Assembly: GCA_936450465.1 (NCBI GenBank)
Contig: OW388304.1
Coordinates: 7,570,700 to 7,634,699 of the forward strand
Direction of reading: 5' to 3'
DNA length: 64,000 nucleotides
Source: Gibbula magus
Lineage: Eukaryota > Mollusca > Gastropoda > Trochida > Trochidae
The position numbers and the translations under genes are program-made. Below, piece after piece: positions 56,279-64,000 of this stretch (the stretch's first letter is position 1; the number at the start of each line of letters is the position of its first letter). Under the pieces are notes generated by a model. The model was not told the origin of the DNA and did not search any database. It worked only from the letters and a program-made list of their open reading frames with translations.

Positions 56279-56284
56279 AATAAA
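56279..56284 (+). terminator. Possible polyadenylation signal AATAAA
   Basis: An AATAAA hexamer 200 bp after the dehydrogenase stop codon is the nearest candidate signal. It has not been tested against cleavage data. Confidence 0.4.
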
Positions 56285-56589
56285 GCAACGGCCTTATACA
56301 CGTCCAGTGGGCGAAATTTCACGTCTCATTAACATATATACCACTAGTTAGTAGTTATATGACATTAAACATTACCAACAGCAAAGTCTGTAGCTTTCTC
56401 ATACATAAAAGAAGTTTCTAAAATTACGTTCGACCAATTGTCGGCACAAAGTATTTCTATAAGAAATCCCGACTTTGCATTCGCATGCATCCTCGATAAT
56501 CCAGCGCTATTGTTCCGATAAATCTACACACAAGCGCTGGAAAACAGTAAGGGTATTTATCCCTAACCTAGTTACCTCCTCTTGGGTCC

Positions 56590-56682
56590 ATGCTATCCAA
56601 TCAGAAACGAAACGCAGACACTATCTGCGTAAACAACTCGACCAATCAAAACGCATCACTACCGTTGTTTATAGAAACAATC
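56590..56682 (+). promoter_or_regulatory. Captured promoter-like segment with CCAAT boxes
   Basis: CTATCCAATCAG (about 56593) and GACCAATCAAAA (about 56640) precede the ATG at 56683 by about 90 and 40 bases. A reverse CCAAT (ATTGG) also lies after the frame. This fits capture of a gene's 5' end with its proximal promoter. Confidence 0.35.
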
Positions 56683-56916
56683 ATGGCGGCGGCCGACTCA
56701 CTCGATTGCGATAAAGTTTGTAACAAATTCAGCTTAGAAAACCTGACAGAAACTCAAAAGAAAGTTTTAAGAAGTATGTACGAGAAGAAGGGTGGAGGTA
56801 AAGGATTAAAATCCCTGTGCTACCAGGCGTTCCCAATCGTCTGCGAAAGCCAAGATCCTGACACTAGAGTGCTTGTTATTTCACCCTTGATTTCAAGTGA
56901 TCTCATTGGTTGTTAG
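56683..56916 (+). pseudogene. RecQ-type helicase fragment inside the Pack-MULE-like element (77 aa, broken)
   Basis: ATG at 56683 (context AATCATGG) opens MAAADSLDCDKVCNKFSLEN. Later LKSLCYQAFPIVCE and TRVLVISPLIS match the GKSLCYQ...VVSPL region of RecQ-family DNA helicases. In those enzymes a PTGxGKS Walker A loop precedes LCYQ. Here GGGKGLKS stands in its place, so the ATP-binding loop is missing or rearranged. The frame stops after SSDLIGC, long before the DEAD/H box. It could not be an active helicase. The frame is also open 31 codons upstream of this ATG (from 56590) without a clear match. It is probably captured from a host or transposon helicase gene. Confidence 0.7.
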
Positions 56917-57200
56917 AAAGCAAGCGTTTCGCTGAGTCATTGCGAAGGGAGGTAACTAGGTTAGGGATAAATACCCTTACTGTTTTCCAGCGCTTGTGTG
57001 TAGATTTATCGGAACAATAGCGCTGGATTATCGAGGATGATTCGCATGTTGCCACAATACTGAACTGATTAGCAAGGAATGGTAATTGTCAGCAACAGGT
57101 AAAGATTCTTTCTTTCTTTTTGTATTGTGAATAACTAACGATTAGAAAGCATATGAAGTCGACGGTCAAGCTCATTATGCATGTTTATTCATACATTGTA

Positions 57201-60200
57201 TACATGAGACACTAGTTTTCGACAATACATGTCCCTGTGTATCTGAATATCACATGAGACACTAGTTCTCGACAATACTTGTCCCTGTGAATCTGAATAT
57301 CACATGAGACACTAGTTTTCGACAATACTTGTCCCTGTGAATCTGAATATCACATGAGACACTAGTTTTCGACAATACATGTCCCTGTGAATCTGAATAT
57401 CACATGAGACACTAGTTTTCGACAATACATGTCCCTGTGAATCTGAATATCACATGAGACACTAGTTCTCGACAATACATGTCCCTGTGAATCTGAATAT
57501 CACATGAGAAACTAGTCTTCGACAATACATGTCCCTGTGAATCTGAATATCACATGAGACACTAGTTCTCGACAATAATTGTCCCTGTGAATCTGAATAT
57601 CACACGAGACACTAGTTCTCGACAATACATGTCCCTGTGAATCTGAATATCACATGAGACACTAGTTCTCGACAATACATGTCCCTGTGTATCTGAATAT
57701 CACATGAGACACTAGTTTTCGACAATACTTGTCCCTCTGAATCTGAATATCACATGAGACACTAGTTTTCGACAATACTTGTCCCTGTGAATCTGAATAT
57801 CACATGAGACACTAGTTCTCGACAATACTTGTCCCTGTGAATCTGAATATCACATGAGACACTAGCTCTCGACAAAACATGTCCCTGTGAATCTGAATAT
57901 CACTTGGGACACTAGTTCTCGACAATACATGTCCCTGTGAATCTGAATACCACACGAAACACTAGTTTTTCGACAATACTTGTCCCTGTGAATCTGAATA
58001 TTACACGGGACACTAGTTCTCGACAATACATGTCCCTGTGAATCTGAATATCACACGAGACACTAGTTTTAGACAATACGTGTCCCTGTGAATCTGAATA
58101 TCACACGAGACACTAGTTTTAGACAATAGGTGTCCCTGTGAATCTGAATATCACACGAGACACTAGTTCCCGACAATACATGTCCCTGTGAATCTGAATA
58201 TCAAACGAGACACTAGTTCTCGACAATACATGTCCCTGTGAATCTGAATATCACACGAGACACTAGTTCTCGACAATACATGTCCCTGTGAATCTGAATA
58301 TCACACGAGACACTAGTTTTCGACAATACTTGTCCCTGTGTATCTGAATATCACACGAGACACTAGTTCTCGACAATACATGTCCCTGTGAATCTGAATA
58401 TCACATGAGACACTAGTTTTCGACAATACTTGTCCCTGTGAATCTGAATATCACACGAGACACTAGTTCTCGACAATACTTGTCCCTGTGAATCTGAATA
58501 TCACACGAGACACTAGTTCTCGACAATACTTGTCCCTGTGAATCTGAATATCACATGAGACACTAGTTTTCGACAATACATGTCCCTGTGAATCTGAATA
58601 TCACATGAGACACTAGTTCTCGACAATACATGTCCCTGTGAATCTGAATATCACATGAGAAACTAGTTTTCGACAATACATGTCCCTGTGAATCTGAATA
58701 TCACATGAGACACTAGTTCTCGACGATACTTGTCCCTGTGAATCTGAATATCACACAAGACACTAGTTCTCGACAATACATGTCCCTGTGAATCTGAATA
58801 TCACATGAGACACTAGTTCTCGACAATACATGTCCCTGTGTATCTGAATATCACATGAGACACTAGTTTTCGACAATACTTGTCCCTCTGAATCTGAATA
58901 TCACATGAGACACTAGTTTTCGACAATACTTGTGCCTGTAAATCTGAATATCACATGAGACACTAGTTCTCGACAATACTTGTCCCTGTGAATCTGAATA
59001 TCACATGAGACACTAGCTCTCGACAATACATGTCCCTGTGAATCTGAATATCACTTGGGACACTAGTTCTCGACAAAACATGTCCCTGTGAATCTGAATA
59101 CCACACGAAACACTAGTTTTCGACAATACTTGTCCCTGTGAATCTGAATATCACACGAGACACTAGTTCTCGACAATACATGTCCCTGTGAATCTGAATA
59201 TCACACGAGACACTAGTTTTAGACAATACGTGTCCCTGTGAATCTGAATATCACACGAGACACTAGTTTTAGACAATAGGTGTCCCTGTGAATCTGAATA
59301 TCACACGAGACACTAGTTCTCGACAATACATGTCCCTGTGAATCTGAATATCAAACGAGACACTAGTTTTCGACAATACATGTCCCTGTGAATCTGAATA
59401 TCACACGAGACACTAGGTTTCGACAATACTTGTCCCTGTGTATCTGAATATCACATGAGACACTAGTTCTCGACAATACATGTCCCTGTGAATCTGAATA
59501 TCACATGAGAAACTAGTTTTCGACAATACTTGTCCCTGTGAATCTGAATATCACATGAGACACTAGTTCTCGACAATACTTGTCCCTGTGAATCTGAATA
59601 TCACACGAGACACTAGTTCTCGACAATACATGTCCCTGTGAATCTGAATATCACATGAGACACTTAGTCTAGTTCTCGACAATACATGTCCCTGTGTATC
59701 TGAATATCACATGAGACACTTGTTTTCGACAATACTTGTCCCTGTGAATCTGAATATCACATGAGACACTAGTTTTCGACAGTACTTGTCCCTGTGAATC
59801 TGAACATCACATGAGACACTAGTTCTCGACAATACTTGTCCCTGTGAATCTGAATATCACACGAGACACTAGTTTTAGACAATACGTGTCCCTGTGAATC
59901 TGAATATCACACGAGACACTAGTTTTAGACAATAGGTGTCCCTGTGAATCTGAATATCACACGAGACACTAGTTCTCGACAATACATGTCCCTGTGAATC
60001 TGAATATCAAACGAGACACTAGTTCTCGACAATACATGTCCCTGTGAATCTGAATATCACACGAGACACTAGTTCTCGACAATACATGTCCCTGTGAATC
60101 TGAATATCACACGAGACACTAGTTCTCGACAATACTTGTCCCTGTGTATCTGAATATCACACGAGACACTAGTTCTCGACAATACATGTCCCTGTGAATC

Positions 60201-63200
60201 TGAATATCACATGAGACACTAGTTTTCGACAATACTTGTCCCTGTGAATCTGAATATCACACGAGACACTAGTTCTCGACAATACTTGTCCCTGTGAATC
60301 TGAATATCACACGAGACACTAGTTCTCGACAATACTTGTCCCTGTGAATCTGAATATCACATGAGACACTAGTTTTCGACAATACATGTCCCTGTGAATC
60401 TGAATATCACATGAGACACTAGTTCTCGACAATACATGTCCCTGTGAATCTGAATATCACATGAGAAACTAGTTTTCGACAATACATGTCCCTGTGAATC
60501 TGAATATCACATGAGACACTAGTTCTCGACGATACTTGTCCCTGTGAATCTGAATATCACACAAGACACTAGTTCTCGACAATACATGTCCCTGTGAATC
60601 TGAATATCACATGAGACACTAGTTCTCGACAATACATGTCCCTGTGTATCTGAATATCACACGAGACACTAGTTCTCGACAATACATGTCCCTGTGAATC
60701 TGAATATCACATGAGACACTAGTTTTCGACAATACTTGTCCCTGTGAATCTGAATATCACACGAGACACTAGTTCTCGACAATACTTGTCCCTGTGAATC
60801 TGAATATCACACGAGACACTAGTTCTCGACAATACTTGTCCCTGTGAATCTGAATATCACATGAGACACTAGTTTTCGACAATACATGTCCCTGTGAATC
60901 TGAATATCACATGAGACACTAGTTCTCGACAATACATGTCCCTGTGAATCTGAATATCACATGAGAAACTAGTTCCCGACAATACATGTCCCTGTGAATC
61001 TGAATATCAAACGAGACACTAGTTCTCGACAATACATGTCCCTGTGAATCTGAATATCACACGAGACACTAGTTCTCGACAATACATGTCCCTGTGAATC
61101 TGAATATCACACGAGACACTAGTTCTCGACAATACTTGTCCCTGTGTATCTGAATATCACACGAGACACTAGTTCTCGACAATACATGTCCCTGTGAATC
61201 TGAATATCACATGAGACACTAGTTTTCGACAATACATGTCCCTGTGAATCTGAATATCACACGAGACACTAGTTCTCGACAATACTTGTCCCTGTGAATC
61301 TGAATATCACACGAGACACTAGTTCTCGACAATACTTGTCCCTGTGAATCTGAATATCACATGAGACACTAGTTTTCGACAATACATGTCCCTGTGAATC
61401 TGAATATCACATGAGACACTAGTTCTCGACAATACATGTCCCTGTGAATCTGAATATCACATGAGAAACTAGTTTTCGACAATACATGTCCCTGTGAATC
61501 TGAATATCACATGAGACACTAGTTCTCGACGATACTTGTCCCTGTGAATCTGAATATCACACAAGACACTAGTTCTCGACAATACATGTCCCTGTGAATC
61601 TGAATATCACATGAGACACTAGTTTTCGACAATACATGTCCCTGTGTATCTGAATATCACACGAGACACTAGTTCTCGACAATACATGTCCCTGTGAATC
61701 TGAATATCACATGAGACACTAGTTTTCGACAATACTTGTCCCTGTGAATCTGAATATCACACGAGACACTAGTTCTCGACAATACTTGTCCCTGTGAATC
61801 TGAATATCACACGAGACACTAGTTCTCGACAATACTTGTCCCTGTGAATCTGAATATCACATGAGACACTAGTTTTCGACAATACATGTCCCTGTGAATC
61901 TGAATATCACATGAGACACTAGTTCTCGACAATACATGTCCCTGTGAATCTGAATATCACATGAGAAACTAGTTTTCGACAATACATGTCCCTGTGAATC
62001 TGAATATCACATGAGACACTAGTTCTCGACGATACTTGTCCCTGTGAATCTGAATATCACACAAGACACTAGTTCTCGACAATACATGTCCCTGTGAATC
62101 TGAATATCACATGAGACACTAGTTCTCGACAATACATGTCCCTGTGTATCTGAATATCACATGAGACACTAGTTTTCGACAATACTTGTCCCTCTGAATC
62201 TGAATATCACATGAGACACTAGTTTTCGACAATACTTGTGCCTGTAAATCTGAATATCACATGAGACACTAGTTCTCGACAATACTTGTCCCTGTGAATC
62301 TGAATATCACACGAGACACTAGTTCTCGACAATACATGTCCCTGTGAATCTGAATATCACACGAGACACTAGTTTTAGACAATACGTGTCCCTGTGAATC
62401 TGAATATCACACGAGACACTAGTTTTAGACAATAGGTGTCCCTGTGAATCTGAATATCACACGAGACACTAGTTCCCGACAATACATGTCCCTGTGAATC
62501 TGAATATCAAACGAGACACTAGTTCTCGACAATACATGTCCCTGTGAATCTGAATATCACACGAGACACTAGTTCTCGACAATACATGTCCCTGTGAATC
62601 TGAATATCACACGAGACACTAGTTTTCGACAATACTTGTCCCTGTGTATCTGAATATCACACGAGACACTAGTTCTCGACAATACATGTCCCTGTGAATC
62701 TGAATATCACATGAGACACTAGTTTTCGACAATACTTGTCCCTGTGAATCTGAATATCACACGAGACACTAGTTCTCGACAATACTTGTCCCTGTGAATC
62801 TGAATATCACACGAGACACTAGTTCTCGACAATACTTGTCCCTGTGAATCTGAATATCACATGAGACACTAGTTTTCGACAATACATGTCCCTGTGAATC
62901 TGAATATCACATGAGACACTAGTTCTCGACAATACATGTCCCTGTGAATCTGAATATCACATGAGAAACTAGTTTTCGACAATACATGTCCCTGTGAATC
63001 TGAATATCACATGAGACACTAGTTCTCGACGATACATGTCCCTGTGAATCTGAATATCACACAAGACACTAGTTCTCGACAATACATGTCCCTGTGAATC
63101 TGAATATCACATGAGACACTAGTTCTCGACAATACATGTCCCTGTGTATCTGAATATCACATGAGACACTAGTTTTCGACAATACTTGTCCCTCTGAATC

Positions 63201-64000
63201 TGAATATCACATGAGACACTAGTTTTCGACAATACTTGTGCCTGTATATCTGAATATCACATGAGACACTAGTTCTCGACAATACTTGTCCCTGTGAATC
63301 TGAATATCACATGAGACACTAGCTCTCGACAATACATGTCCCTGTGAATCTGAATATCACTTGGGACACTAGTTCTCGACAAAACATGTCCCTGTGAATC
63401 TGAATACCACACGAAACACTAGTTTTCGACAATACTTGTCCCTGTGAATCTGAATATCACACGAGACACTAGTTCTCGACAATACATGTCCCTGTGAATC
63501 TGAATATCACACGAGACACTAGTTTTAGACAATACGTGTCCCTGTGAATCTGAATATCACACGAGACACTAGTTTTAGACAATAGGTGTCCCTGTGAATC
63601 TGAATATCACACGAGACACTAGTTCTCGACAATACATGTCCCTGTGAATCTGAATATCAAACGAGACACTAGTTCTCGACAATACATGTCCCTGTGAATC
63701 TGAATATCACACGAGACACTAGGTTTCGACAATACTTGTCCCTGTGTATCTGAATATCACATGAGACACTAGTTCTCGACAATACATGTCCCTGTGAATC
63801 TGAATATCACATGAGAAACTAGTTTTCGACAATACTTGTCCCTGTGAATCTGAATATCACATGAGACACTAGTTCTCGACAATACTTGTCCCTGTGAATC
63901 TGAATATCACACGAGACACTAGTTCTCGACAATACATGTCCCTGTGAATCTGAATATCACATGAGACACTTAGTCTAGTTCTCGACAATACATGTCCCTG
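57201..64000. repeat. 50-bp satellite array (about 136 units, runs off the window)
   Basis: Near-identical 50-bp units (starting CACATGAGACACTAGTTCTC, then GACAATACATGTCCCTGTGA, ATCTGAATAT) run without interruption from 57201 to the window end. Variant sites recur: TGAGAC/CGAGAC, TTCTCG/TTTTCG/TTTTAGA, ATACAT/ATACTT. A 1-bp insertion near 57966 and a 6-bp insertion (TAGTCT, unit at 59652, again at 63958) shift the register. Stops occur in every frame, so it is non-coding. Marked variants recur at fixed distances (see findings), which shows higher-order structure. Confidence 0.98.

Larger units (their letters stand above)
56488..57039. mobile_element. Pack-MULE-like element: 92-bp perfect TIRs, 9-bp TSD, captured RecQ fragment
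   Basis: TIRs 56488-56579 and 56948-57039 are identical over 92 bases when one is reversed. They start CATCCTCGATAATCCAGCGC and end GGTAT...CTAGTTACCTCC. The 9-mer ATTCGCATG flanks both sides (56479-56487 and 57040-57048), the duplication size typical of Mutator-like elements. Each TIR also has an inner CCAGCGCT/AGCGCTGG inverted pair. The 368-bp interior holds two CCAATCA boxes and a helicase fragment. No transposase is present, so it is non-autonomous. Identical TIRs imply a recent insertion. Confidence 0.85.

Noticed and set aside
57201..64000. CRISPR-like array of regular repeats
   Set aside because: Repeats are contiguous 50-mers with no unique spacers, in a eukaryotic genome. It is a satellite.

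Overview
The window is eukaryotic nuclear DNA: AT-rich and gene-poor, with short exons split by long introns bounded by GT/AG, and many transposon remnants. The gene content and repeats (an HSD17B14-like dehydrogenase, TA-flanked MITEs, tRNA-derived SINEs, a CR1/Jockey-like LINE, a 50-bp satellite) suggest a marine invertebrate, most likely a bivalve or other mollusc. This is inferred from style, not from a marker gene.

Two host genes can be assembled. (1) About 42.28 kb down to 1.98 kb, minus strand: a large gene I could not name, reconstructed from 14 candidate exons whose splice phases join into one open frame of about 421 codons. Some exons are strong (2136-2208, 9003-9145, 16044-16215, 30078-30223, 34106-34187, 36098-36159, 39814-39916). 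Others are weaker links. (2) 44.05-56.08 kb, plus strand: a complete nine-exon short-chain dehydrogenase/reductase of 272 residues that matches 17-beta-hydroxysteroid dehydrogenase 14, with all catalytic motifs. The two genes are divergent, about 1.8 kb apart at their start codons.

Most of the rest is repeats. Intron 1 of the dehydrogenase carries an antisense, apparently intact non-LTR retrotransposon (ORF 1,107 aa, endonuclease + reverse transcriptase + C-terminal CCHC) with a 2A-like NPGP motif near its N terminus. Nearly every other dehydrogenase intron holds a MITE, hairpin or other interspersed repeat. In the introns of the unnamed gene there are a 145-bp tandem array (40.3-41.2 kb), a foldback element with inverted arms of about 340 bp (25.1-26.3 kb), several MITE families, SINEs, and small tandem repeats.

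Just downstream of the dehydrogenase lies a 552-bp element with perfect 92-bp terminal inverted repeats and a perfect 9-bp target duplication. It encloses a promoter-like segment and a broken fragment of a RecQ-type helicase, which is the layout of a Pack-MULE. From 57.2 kb to the window edge there is an uninterrupted 50-bp satellite (about 136 units) with nested higher-order repeats.

The exon reconstruction, repeat boundaries and family names come from reading by eye. No alignment or database search was run.
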